The notes under the pieces were generated by a model. It was not told the DNA's origin. It was given only the letters and a program-made list of their open reading frames with translations, and searched no databases. This document shows, in pieces, positions 34,499 through 43,025 of a DNA stretch of 64,000 nt (positions are counted from its first letter, which is position 1; every line of letters starts with the position of its first letter). Origin of the DNA: Bog-159 sp963756605 (GTDB lineage: Bacteria; Acidobacteriota; Terriglobia; Bryobacterales; Bryobacteraceae); NCBI GenBank assembly GCA_963756605.1, contig CAVWOT010000030.1:124001-188000 (forward strand). The letters run 5' to 3'. The position numbers and the translations under genes are program-made.

Positions 34499-35446
34499 AT
34501 GTCTCAAAGCAGCTCTGCGCAGACTCGGGGCATCCGGGACATGCGATTTGCGATGCGGCTTTCCCTGGCGTTCGGCTTCCTGATGCTGGCCGGGAAGATG
34601 ACGGCGTATCTGATCACCGGGTCGGCGGCGATTTTGTCGGACGCGTCGGAGTCGGTGGTGCACTTCATGGCGGTGCTATTCGCCTGGTTCAGCCTGCGGC
34701 TGAGCCTGAAACCGGCTAATGAGCGCTATTTATACGGCTTCGAGAGGATCAGCTTCTTTTCCGCCGGCTTTGAGGGCGCCATGATCGTGCTTGCCGCCCT
34801 GTTCATCCTGGTCATGACGATCCGGAAGCTGCTGACCGGACTGGATCTGAACAACGTCGGAGCGGGCGCGGTATTCACCATGTTTACGGCGATCCTGAAC
34901 GCGGCGCTGGGGTGGTACCTCGTGCGGACCGGGAGGCGCACTCAATCGCTCATTCTGGAGGCCGATGGGAAACATGTCCTGACAGACAGTTGGACCAGCG
35001 CAGGCGTAGTGGCCGGGTTGGCGCTGGTGATGTGGACCGGCTGGAAACCGTGGGATGCGATCTGCGCGATTCTGGTGGCGCTGAATATTCTGTGGTCGGG
35101 CGGTAACCTGATATGGCGTTCGGCCACAGGCCTGCTGGATAGCGCCGATCCGCGCACCGGCAGCCTGCTGCGCGAAAAGCTGGACGCACTCTGTGGCGAG
35201 TTGGGCATCCAGTATCACGGGGTGCGCTTCCGCAGCACCGGCCGGCGTCTGCTGGTGGAGGTGCATCTGCTGTTCGCCGGTTCCCAGACGCTGGGTGAGG
35301 CGCATCGCACGGCCACCCGAGTGGAAGAGCGGCTGGAAGAGACGCTGGGCCAGCCTGCCGAAGTGATCACGCATCTGGAGGCGCAGGACGATCACGAAGC
35401 GGTGCATCGGGCCGTACACTACACGGGGAAGCCGGGGACAGCGTAA
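34499..35446 (+). CDS. Cation diffusion facilitator (CDF) family transporter
   Basis: A 315-residue six-helix metal/proton antiporter with a cytoplasmic ferredoxin-like tail (about 220-300). Metal-site positions in helix 2 read D48, E51 and H55 (SDASESVVH), where most zinc exporters have H/D and D. Helix 5 has the usual HxxxD (H159, D163 in GKHVLTDSWTS). The altered helix 2 site suggests a different metal preference, perhaps Mn or Fe. It follows the FGE gene by 28 bp. Since FGE needs copper and sulfatases calcium, a metal link is imaginable but unproven. Confidence 0.85.
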   Translation: MSQSSSAQTRGIRDMRFAMRLSLAFGFLMLAGKMTAYLITGSAAILSDASESVVHFMAVLFAWFSLRLSLKPANERYLYGFERISFFSAGFEGAMIVLAALFILVMTIRKLLTGLDLNNVGAGAVFTMFTAILNAALGWYLVRTGRRTQSLILEADGKHVLTDSWTSAGVVAGLALVMWTGWKPWDAICAILVALNILWSGGNLIWRSATGLLDSADPRTGSLLREKLDALCGELGIQYHGVRFRSTGRRLLVEVHLLFAGSQTLGEAHRTATRVEERLEETLGQPAEVITHLEAQDDHEAVHRAVHYTGKPGTA

Positions 35447-35514
35447 CGCAGACGACACAAAACGATCGCCTGCCCCACAACCACGAAAATCTTCGCAAGG
35501 GCGGCGCCACACGC

Positions 35515-37296
35515 TCACTGGATAGGTCCGTAGAATTTCCAGTTGGAAACAAATCCTGCGCCGAGCGGCTGCTTAGTCAAACTGGCTCGCACCATCTCCA
35601 CCGGGATCGCGTTCATCTTCAGGATGGCATCGTGGAAATCGCGCTCGGACATTTTTCCGCTGCCCACCAGCTCCTGGTGCAACGCGCGAAACTGGAGCGC
35701 GCCCAGCATATAAGCCGCCTGATAGAGCGGCCCATAGTAGCCCGATTCAAACGATCGGCGCACTTCGCCCGCGGCATTTTCGCGCTCAAAGCCAACGCGG
35801 TTCACCAGAAAATCCACGCACTCCTGCGCGCTCATCTTACCCAGGTGGAAACCCAGCGAGAAGATGATGCGCGCGCAGCGGTGCATCCGCCAGAACAACG
35901 CGCCGATCCGATCTTCCGGCGTTTTCGTGAATCCCTGGTCCCAAAGCAACATTTCCCAGTGCAGCGCCCATCCCTCCACCGAGAACGGCGTTTCGAAAAT
36001 ATCGCGATACGGCCGGTAGCGCTCGCTCATGAAGCCCTGCAGGAAATGGCCGGGGATCACCTCATGAAAAACCGTGGCGCGCGAAAAATGTTTGTTGTTG
36101 CCGCGCATGCCCATGAGCTTCTGCTCTTCGGTCATGCTCTCCACCGGATACGATACGCTCAGCATGTCGCCGCCGGTGAAAAACGGATTGATGCGCTGGC
36201 GCTCGGGCGACATCATTTCCATGCGCCATGTGGCGGCGGCCAGCGGCGGCACCGTGACCAGATTGTGCGCCTGCACATAATCGATGGCTTCGAGCACCAA
36301 GCCCTTGATAAAGTCGGGCTGCTGTCCGGGCGGCACGTAATCCGTCTTCACGTGCTCCAGCGCCTTCTTCCAATCGTCGCCGTAACCGAGGTCGTGCGAG
36401 GCGCGCAGCATCTCGGCGTCACACCAGGCAAACTCGCGGTTGGCGATGTCCACGATCTCTTCCGGGGTGTACGGGATCATCTCGTAGGCCAACTCGCTGA
36501 CTAGCATGTCGCGGCCCACCGCGTCACCCACAATTGTGTCGCGATCGCCCGGCTTGATGCCCGCCAGCTTCTCCCGGATCAGAACGGCATACTTATCCAT
36601 CGCGGCCGAGACCTTCTGATACGGCTCGGTCACCCACCAGGTGAATAACGGATCGTAGCCATCGTAGAATTCGAACCAGCCTTTTAGAATGTCGCGCAGG
36701 CGGTCCACTGTACGCGCGGCGCGGAATGCGGTGGTTTTCGCCGTCTTGATTTCTTCTCCCTTGGCCGGTTCGTTGATACGTTTCGAGAGATCGTCGATCT
36801 GTTTCGAGATCTGCTCCAGGGTGGCAGCGGCTGCCGGAGGATCCAGGGGATCGACGCGCTGCCGGGCGTCCTTCAACTCGATGATCGCCGGCGCGAACGG
36901 GATCAGGTCCGCGAACTCGTCCGTGCGCTTGCGGTTCAGATCGAGCTGGCGAATCTCGTGGTCGAGCCTATTGCGGAAGAGCAGGTAGTCGATGCGGCCT
37001 TCCTGCGGCAGTTGGTTGAATGGTATCTGTTGAATTGCGGCCCGCCACGCGATGTAAAACTGGCGCATGGCCCGCTCGGTGATCGGGGAAAGCTGCACGT
37101 CGTAAAACTGCCTCAGGCTGCGCAGATCGGTCGAATATCTCTCGAGCAAGGGGCCCAGATCGGCGGGCGTGGGTCCCAGAATCTCGCGCGGATCGGGTGC
37201 CTGATAGGGTGGCGCGGCAGGACGTCGCACGGGCTGGGCGCATGCCAGCGCAGCAGCCATGAGAAGGACATTGACGGTTTTGGCTTGAGTGGTCAC
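35515..37296 (-). CDS. Secreted DUF885 family metallopeptidase-like protein
   Basis: A 593-residue protein with a signal peptide (MTTQAKTVNVLLMAAALACA) and a full DUF885 domain. The zinc-binding HEVIPGH motif lies near residue 410, and the second-ligand region FSVEGWALHWEMLLWD about 30 residues later carries the third-ligand Glu. The family is all-helical and related to gluzincins of the M2/M32 kind; substrates are mostly unknown. It is read leftwards and its promoter must lie in the 66 bp before the small gene at 37363. Confidence 0.85.
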   Translation of the reverse strand: MTTQAKTVNVLLMAAALACAQPVRRPAAPPYQAPDPREILGPTPADLGPLLERYSTDLRSLRQFYDVQLSPITERAMRQFYIAWRAAIQQIPFNQLPQEGRIDYLLFRNRLDHEIRQLDLNRKRTDEFADLIPFAPAIIELKDARQRVDPLDPPAAAATLEQISKQIDDLSKRINEPAKGEEIKTAKTTAFRAARTVDRLRDILKGWFEFYDGYDPLFTWWVTEPYQKVSAAMDKYAVLIREKLAGIKPGDRDTIVGDAVGRDMLVSELAYEMIPYTPEEIVDIANREFAWCDAEMLRASHDLGYGDDWKKALEHVKTDYVPPGQQPDFIKGLVLEAIDYVQAHNLVTVPPLAAATWRMEMMSPERQRINPFFTGGDMLSVSYPVESMTEEQKLMGMRGNNKHFSRATVFHEVIPGHFLQGFMSERYRPYRDIFETPFSVEGWALHWEMLLWDQGFTKTPEDRIGALFWRMHRCARIIFSLGFHLGKMSAQECVDFLVNRVGFERENAAGEVRRSFESGYYGPLYQAAYMLGALQFRALHQELVGSGKMSERDFHDAILKMNAIPVEMVRASLTKQPLGAGFVSNWKFYGPIQ

Positions 37297-37362
37297 AGGT
37301 TTTTGTTATACCGCAAATCTTCGCGTGGAAGCAGGCTCCCAGCGCGGGTCCGAGTGCCCCAC

Positions 37363-37590
37363 TTATTTCACGATGCGCGGCTTGGCTGGGCCCGTACTCC
37401 CTGTTAGTGCGGATAACTTCTCGTGCAGACGTACATACGCCTCCTGCACATCCTCGAAGTCATTGGCCAGCGGCTCGCCGGCCTGTGCGCTTTGCGCCTC
37501 CGCGATGGCGAAAGTGTGCTGCACCTGCCGGATCGCCACCAGCAGCATCTTGATCTCGTTGTCGTCTAACGGTACCAGGTGAGGAGTCAT
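37363..37590 (-). CDS. Small protein translationally coupled to the patatin-like gene
   Basis: A 75-residue acidic, helical protein starting at ATG 37590, which overlaps the patatin stop codon (ATGA). Sequence DDNEIKMLLVAIRQVQHTFA suggests an amphipathic helix. I do not recognise a family. The coupling and the absence of any other start suggest it works with the patatin-like product. Confidence 0.6.
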   Translation of the reverse strand: MTPHLVPLDDNEIKMLLVAIRQVQHTFAIAEAQSAQAGEPLANDFEDVQEAYVRLHEKLSALTGSTGPAKPRIVK

Positions 37591-38228
37591 CCCAGGATTT
37601 GTTTCCAGTCTATCGCCGCCGCCATTTTTTGTCCGATCTGAACCGGCGTAGGTATAGCCGACACCACCCAATCCTCGCACGTATCTACTAACGTGCTGAT
37701 GGTCCAGGCAATGTCTTGGATCAGTCCATTCGGCGCAGTGCTGGAGGCAGGATAGAAACCGGTGCCGAGCGGGGGTGCCGCCAATGCGGCATACCAGGAC
37801 TGCGTGGAAGTCTTCGAGTATGACAACTTCGTTCCCGCCGGCACCCGCGTGACATCGGTAGTGGCCGAAATCATCACGCCGATCGGGCAATCGTTGACGG
37901 TCCCGTTCGCCGCAGAGCTCAGAGCGCTCACCAGCACATTGTGCAGGTTTTGCGGATCGTACATAAAACCGTGGATGATGCGTTTGCCGTCCGCGGCGAT
38001 GCCGGTGGGCCTGAATATCTCCTGGGAGCGTTGCGTGTAGACAGTCAGAAGCTGGCTGGCCGGTAAACCCGCCGCCACCGCGGCCGCGAACAGGGCGCCG
38101 GTTGACGCGGCCACGCAATAATCGATGTGCTCGCGCGTGAGGCCGTCCAGTTGCGCCTCCAGTTGGATCAGGCAGCAGCAGGGGATAATCCCACGTATGC
38201 CGCCGCGAATCGATAGAACGTTTTGCAT
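37587..38228 (-). CDS. Patatin-like phospholipase domain protein, short form
   Basis: A 213-residue protein from ATG 38228 (MQNVLSIRGGIRGIIP). The oxyanion motif GGxRG is present (G9-G13), and the nucleophile motif reads AASTGA (Ser42) where GTSTG is usual. The region of the catalytic Asp (DGG/A) reads PNGLIQD, so the dyad may be incomplete. Patatin domains are lipid acyl hydrolases and include defence and toxin effectors. With a damaged catalytic site and a coupled small partner, it is either a diverged member or an inactive one. A longer start at 38288 is less likely. Confidence 0.7.
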   Translation of the reverse strand: MQNVLSIRGGIRGIIPCCCLIQLEAQLDGLTREHIDYCVAASTGALFAAAVAAGLPASQLLTVYTQRSQEIFRPTGIAADGKRIIHGFMYDPQNLHNVLVSALSSAANGTVNDCPIGVMISATTDVTRVPAGTKLSYSKTSTQSWYAALAAPPLGTGFYPASSTAPNGLIQDIAWTISTLVDTCEDWVVSAIPTPVQIGQKMAAAIDWKQILG

Positions 38229-38314
38229 ACTCGTCTCCGCCTCTAGAGACAGCATACGCCATCTGATGCCGCGGGCAGCGTGCGCCACTGGGTCTACTAT
38301 GGTTATAGAGCCTC

Positions 38315-39976
38315 ATGCCTGCTTTGCCCCTCGTGCCGGCTTTGGTGCTGGCGACACTCTCGTTTCAACTCCCGGACAGCGCAGGCGTACAGCATACGTC
38401 CGCCGAACTTCGCCAATCCAAGGCCGTGGTATTCGCGTTCTTTTCAGTGGATCGCCCGGGCTCGCCAGCCGAGGCTCGCGAACTGGCACGCTTGCACGCG
38501 GCTTTGGCTCCGCGTGGCGTGTCATTCTACGCGGTGCGGTCCGCCCGCGGCGCGATGGTGTTACCCTTCCCTGTGCTGCTCGACCCCGGCGGGCAATTGG
38601 CGCGCATGGCCCATGCCGGATCCGTGCCGGAAATCGCAGTACTTTCGCCCTCTGGCGAAGTACTTTATCGCGGCGCTTTGAATGATCACCTCGAGCCCAC
38701 GTTGCACGGCGTGCTGGACGAAATACTGGCCGGAAAGCGCGCAACACCAACCTTCACCCACGATGTCGCGCCCATCCTATACCAACACTGCGCGGTCTGT
38801 CATCATGCGGGAGAAGTCGCGCCGTTTCCGCTGCTCACCTGGCAAGATGCGGCCAAGCGGTCGAAGCTGATCGCGACCGTCACTGCCAGCCGCTTCATGC
38901 CGCCGTGGCAGCCGGAGCCGGGCTATGGCCATTTCCAGGGCGAGCGCCGCTTGCGCGACGCCGATATTGCCACTCTACGGCGATGGGCCGATGCCGGCGC
39001 GCCCGAGGGCAATCCGGCGCAACAGCCGCCGGTTCCGTATTTTCCTGAAAGCTGGCAGTTCGGCACGCCGGATATGACTATCCGCATGCCCAAGCCCTTC
39101 TCGATCGCCGCCGATGGCCCCGATCAATACATGTGTTTTGTCATCCCGCTGCACCTCACCTCGGACAAGTATGTGCGCGCGCTGGAATTTCGGCCCGAGG
39201 CGCGCAGCGTGGTGCACCATGCGTTGTTTCTGCTCGACTCAGGCCACATCGGGCGCCAAAACGGGGAATCGTATCCATGTTTTGGCACGCCGGGGTTTCT
39301 ACCCAGCGGCGCGTTAGGCGGATGGACCCCCGGCATGCAACCGGCGCGCATGCCCGACGGCCTCCAACTGATCCTGCGCAAGGGCTCCGACCTGGTGATG
39401 CAAATTCATTATCATCCGACAGGCAAGCCGGAAACGGACCAGTCCACGCTGGGACTTTACTTTACGGATAAAGCGCCCACCAAGTGGGTGGCGGATATCG
39501 CGCTGGGGTCCCGCCAGATCGATATCCCGCCCGGCGCGCGCGCCTACAAAGTGCGTGATCACTTCACCACGCCAGTGGATGTGGAGGCCGTGGGCATCAT
39601 CCCGCACGCGCATTATATCTGCAAAGAGATGGACGGCTGGGCCATTCTGCCGGACGGCCGTAAGCAATGGCTGATCCGGATTCGCGATTGGAATTTCGAT
39701 TGGCAGGAGCAGTACCGCTACGCCACGCCGGTGAAGCTACCCGCGGATACGGATTTGCAGATGGAATTCACATATGACAATTCCGCGGACAACCCGCGCA
39801 ATCCGAACCATCCGCCGCGGCGCGTGGTGTGGGGTCCGGACACCACCGACGAGATGGCCGGCCTGCACGTACAGGTGGTTCCCGAAGATATGGACGACTG
39901 GCACGAGCTAGGCCAGGCGCTGTGGGGCAAGTTCATGCGCAGCGTGGGGGGAGGATTTTATCGGAAGCGGGAGTGA
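38315..39976 (+). CDS. Thioredoxin-fold / heme c / copper monooxygenase-like secreted protein
   Basis: A 553-residue exported protein with three parts. Residues about 22-135 form a redoxin-like fold without a CxxC pair. Residues about 145-230 are a single-heme cytochrome domain with CAVCHH and a MPPW stretch. Residues about 240-545 are a type II copper ascorbate-dependent monooxygenase-like module with VVHHALFLLDSG, MQIHYHPTGKP and PHAHYICKEM as likely copper ligands. The architecture suggests electrons pass from the heme to the copper site. It is a paralogue of the partial gene at 1-946. Physiological substrate is unknown. It faces away from the patatin gene, so their promoters share about 85 bp. 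Confidence 0.85.
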   Translation: MPALPLVPALVLATLSFQLPDSAGVQHTSAELRQSKAVVFAFFSVDRPGSPAEARELARLHAALAPRGVSFYAVRSARGAMVLPFPVLLDPGGQLARMAHAGSVPEIAVLSPSGEVLYRGALNDHLEPTLHGVLDEILAGKRATPTFTHDVAPILYQHCAVCHHAGEVAPFPLLTWQDAAKRSKLIATVTASRFMPPWQPEPGYGHFQGERRLRDADIATLRRWADAGAPEGNPAQQPPVPYFPESWQFGTPDMTIRMPKPFSIAADGPDQYMCFVIPLHLTSDKYVRALEFRPEARSVVHHALFLLDSGHIGRQNGESYPCFGTPGFLPSGALGGWTPGMQPARMPDGLQLILRKGSDLVMQIHYHPTGKPETDQSTLGLYFTDKAPTKWVADIALGSRQIDIPPGARAYKVRDHFTTPVDVEAVGIIPHAHYICKEMDGWAILPDGRKQWLIRIRDWNFDWQEQYRYATPVKLPADTDLQMEFTYDNSADNPRNPNHPPRRVVWGPDTTDEMAGLHVQVVPEDMDDWHELGQALWGKFMRSVGGGFYRKRE

Positions 39977-39977
39977 G

Positions 39978-40032
39978 AAGAAGCAGTCAGGAGACAGGAG
40001 TCAGGAGTCAGGAGACAGAAGTCAGAAGGCGG
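39978..40032 (+). repeat. Short imperfect tandem repeat (GTCAGGA-type)
   Basis: Seven-base units of the type AGTCAGG / AGACAGG follow one another about seven times directly after the stop of the heme/copper gene. It looks like a slipped microsatellite. No function is evident. Confidence 0.6.
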
Positions 40033-40090
40033 AAACCGGGAGGGCAAAACCACCAGCCACTAGCCACCAGACACGGCGAGCGACGCGAGC

Positions 40091-41158
40091 CTACTGCGGG
40101 GCGTACAGCGGCGCCACCGAAACCATCGCCAGGCCGGCTATGAACAGGAAAAACATGAGAAACAGCAGCGCCTTGATGCGCGTGTCGGCGCCCTCAAATT
40201 CCTTCCACACAAACAGACCCCACAGGGCGCTCACCATCGCCGCGCCCTGACCGAGCGCCAGGCTGATGGCCGGTCCGACTTGGACAGATTCCGGCGCACT
40301 CGATCCCACAAAATTGGCGATGGTGCCCGCGCACCAGATCACCCCGCCCACCACCCCCAGTAAATGCTGCTTCGGCAGGCCCTTGAAGTAATCCCGAAAT
40401 TCAAGGGGCTCGCCCTCTACGGGCAGATTCATAAAGAACAGGTTGAACACAAAAGTGGACAAGAAAACTCCCAACGCGAAGACCACCCCGATGGCGTACG
40501 GTCCCATGCCATTTTCGCCCGCCGTGCCACCCCACTCGCTGGATTTGGCCATCACCACCAACGGATAAAACGACCCCATCAGCACGCCGCTGGCCAGGCT
40601 CAAAAACACACCCTTCAGGCTGACCTTCTTGCGGGTGGTCTTGGTCTTGCCGGACTGGGCCCGAATTTCCGCTCGCTGCATGGCGATCGCGCGGTACGCG
40701 AAGGCATCGACGATCATCGCCCCCACTACCAGCCCGCAGCCGGCGAACAGTAGCATGGCATTCCCTTGCGGCCGGATAATGTAGTTCCAGATCACCCCGA
40801 TGATGAGCGCCAGTCCGATACCTACTGGAAACGCCACTGACAGTCCCGCCACGGCGATGGCCGCTACCAACAGCATATTCGCCAAATTGAAGATCACACC
40901 GGCGCCGAATCCCAGTGCGGCGTAACGTTTGCCGCCGTTCATCATGTCGTCCAGGAACGAAAAGCCGTCATAACCCAACGTGCCGAGGGTAAAGGCGGCG
41001 GCCACGGCGAGCACCAGAACGCCGAATGCATAATCGAAATAGAACAATTCGAAGCGCCATTTCCCCGACATTTTCTGGGTGTTGGCCCACGATCCCCAGC
41101 AGAGCATGCTAAAGAAAACCACCAGCAGGGTCGCGATATAGGTGTGGGGTAGGATCAT
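40091..41158 (-). CDS. GRP/ureide-permease-type sugar or metabolite transporter
   Basis: A 355-residue membrane protein with ten hydrophobic helices in two halves of five, typical of the drug/metabolite superfamily branch that contains GlcU/RhaT and ureide permeases. Recognisable pieces are FFSMLCWGSWANTQKMSGKW at the N-terminus, the basic cytoplasmic loop GKTKTTRKK between the halves, and GSFYPLVVMAKS. The substrate could be a sugar, as in bacterial members with a GSWANTQK start. It is a single gene. Confidence 0.8.
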   Translation of the reverse strand: MILPHTYIATLLVVFFSMLCWGSWANTQKMSGKWRFELFYFDYAFGVLVLAVAAAFTLGTLGYDGFSFLDDMMNGGKRYAALGFGAGVIFNLANMLLVAAIAVAGLSVAFPVGIGLALIIGVIWNYIIRPQGNAMLLFAGCGLVVGAMIVDAFAYRAIAMQRAEIRAQSGKTKTTRKKVSLKGVFLSLASGVLMGSFYPLVVMAKSSEWGGTAGENGMGPYAIGVVFALGVFLSTFVFNLFFMNLPVEGEPLEFRDYFKGLPKQHLLGVVGGVIWCAGTIANFVGSSAPESVQVGPAISLALGQGAAMVSALWGLFVWKEFEGADTRIKALLFLMFFLFIAGLAMVSVAPLYAPQ

Positions 41159-41250
41159 GATTGCGTTTAAATTTGAAACCTGAGCCTACAACGTATCTGT
41201 CTGGCTGGTCAAGGGCATGTGATAATTAGGTTATCGCTGCTCCTACCGGA

Positions 41251-41928
41251 ATGGAAACGCTCGAACAGCGGCTCGCCGAAGTCCGCCGGCGCATCGCGCG
41301 GGCTGCCGATCGTGCCCGCCGCGACCCGGCCGGGATCCTCCTGTTGGCTGTCACCAAGGTCTTTCCGGCCCGCGTCACGCGCGATGCTTACGCGCTGGGC
41401 TTGCGGGAATTCGGCGAGAATTACGTCCAGGAGATGGAAAGCAAGCTGCCGGAGATAGGAGATCTGGCCGGCGCGCGATTCCACCTGATCGGCCACTTGC
41501 AGAGCAACAAGAGCGCGCGCGCTGCGGAGATGTTTCATTGCATCCAGACGGTTGACTCATCTAAGCTGGCACGGCGTCTCGATGAGACTGGCAAGCCGCT
41601 CGATATAATGCTCGAAGTCAAACTCTCCTCCGAACAGGCCAAAGCCGGGGCTGCTCCGAAGCAGCTTCCGGAGTTGATCACCGCGGTACGCGACTGCGCG
41701 AACCTGCGCCTGCTGGGCCTGATGACCATGCCGCCCTGGTCCGACGACCAGGAGCAGTCACGCCCATATTTCCGCCGCCTCCGCGAACTGGCCGTCCAGC
41801 ACGGGCTGCCGCAACTCTCCATGGGAATGTCGCACGATCTGGAAGCCGCTATCGAGGAAGGCGCCACCATAGTCCGCATCGGGACGGCTTTGTTCGGAAA
41901 GCGGCAGAAACCTGCCGGCACGCCGTGA
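41251..41928 (+). CDS. YggS family PLP-homeostasis protein
   Basis: A 225-residue PLP-binding TIM-barrel protein. The PLP lysine is K36 in LLAVTKVFPA, with the family motifs FGENYVQEMESK, FHLIGHLQSNKS, GLMTMPPW, LSMGMSHDLEAAIEEGATIV and RIGTALFG. These proteins bind PLP, keep its free level stable and have no known catalytic reaction. It heads a cluster with a glycosyltransferase and a CocE-type hydrolase, joined by overlapping reading frames. Confidence 0.92.
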   Translation: METLEQRLAEVRRRIARAADRARRDPAGILLLAVTKVFPARVTRDAYALGLREFGENYVQEMESKLPEIGDLAGARFHLIGHLQSNKSARAAEMFHCIQTVDSSKLARRLDETGKPLDIMLEVKLSSEQAKAGAAPKQLPELITAVRDCANLRLLGLMTMPPWSDDQEQSRPYFRRLRELAVQHGLPQLSMGMSHDLEAAIEEGATIVRIGTALFGKRQKPAGTP

Positions 41929-43025
41929 AAGTCGCATCCTACGCGCCCCTGCCGCCCGCCCCCACCGGCGTGGCCGATTATGCAGCGGCGCTATTAACGG
42001 CTCTCCGCCGCTATGGTACCGTGGAACCCCGCGCGCGCGGCGCCGACGTCGCGCTCTATCATTTGGGTAACAATCAACTGCATCGGGAGATCTACCGCCA
42101 GGCGTTGGCGCACCCCGGCGTAGTCGTGCTGCACGATGCCGTGCTGCAGCATTTCTTTCTGGGCGCGCTCGGCCGCACCGCATACGTCGACGAGTTCATC
42201 TACAACTACGGCGAATGGCATCGCCCGCTGGCCGAAGAGCTGTGGAGCGCCCGCGCTGGTTCCGCCCTCGACCGGCGCTATTTCGATTACCCGATGCTGC
42301 GGCGCATCGCGGAACGCGCGGACGCAGTGGTGGTACACAATCCTGCTGCGGCCCGCATGGTCCGGCAGCATGCGCCCGGCGCCCGCGTGGTCGAGATCCC
42401 GCATCTGTTTTGCCCGCCGGAACTGCCAGCCGCCTGGGAAGTCGTACGCATGCGGCAGGGCCTGGGCATTGCCCCGCACGAGTTCCTCTTCGGCGTGTTT
42501 GGGTATCTGCGGGAATCCAAGCGTCTGTTTGCCGTGCTGCGTACCTTCGCGCGCCTGCGGGAATCGCGCCCGGATGCCCGGCTGCTCATCGCTGGTCCGT
42601 TCGTGTCTTCCGACCTCGCGCGCGCCGCCGCTCCGCTGCTGAACGCGCCCGGTATCCTGCGGCTGCCGTATCTTTCCGAGCGCGATTTCTGGCGCGCCGC
42701 GCTCGCGGTGGATGCGTGCATCAACCTGCGATATCCTGCGGCTGGTGAAACCTCCGGCATCGCCATCCGCCTGATGGGCGTGGCTAAGCCCGTCATGCTG
42801 ACTTATGACGAGGAAAACTCCGGTTACCCGCGCGCCGCCTGCCTGCGTATCGAATCCGGCCTGGCGGAAGAGGACTCGCTGTGGCACAACATGTTTCTGC
42901 TAACATCGATGAGAGAATGTGCGGGTGAAATCGGACTGCGCGCGTCCGGGCACATCGTCGAGCATCACCAGGCAGTTCGCATTGCTCAACAGTATTGGGA
43001 CACATTGTGCGCCTATCGCCCGTAG
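41925..43025 (+). CDS. Glycosyltransferase, GT-B fold
   Basis: A 366-residue GT4-like protein starting at a GTG that overlaps the yggS stop (GTGA). The N-terminal domain begins VASYAPLPPAPTGVADYAAA, and a donor-domain segment FLFGVFGYLRESKRLFAVLR is followed by LLIAGPF and a region with AGETSGIAIRLMGVAKPVM that binds the nucleotide-sugar in GT-B enzymes (the usual EG(F)xxxxxEA motif is replaced by the ETSGIA form). Sugar and acceptor are unknown. The hydrolase gene overlaps its 3' end. Confidence 0.8.
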   Translation: MKVASYAPLPPAPTGVADYAAALLTALRRYGTVEPRARGADVALYHLGNNQLHREIYRQALAHPGVVVLHDAVLQHFFLGALGRTAYVDEFIYNYGEWHRPLAEELWSARAGSALDRRYFDYPMLRRIAERADAVVVHNPAAARMVRQHAPGARVVEIPHLFCPPELPAAWEVVRMRQGLGIAPHEFLFGVFGYLRESKRLFAVLRTFARLRESRPDARLLIAGPFVSSDLARAAAPLLNAPGILRLPYLSERDFWRAALAVDACINLRYPAAGETSGIAIRLMGVAKPVMLTYDEENSGYPRAACLRIESGLAEEDSLWHNMFLLTSMRECAGEIGLRASGHIVEHHQAVRIAQQYWDTLCAYRP

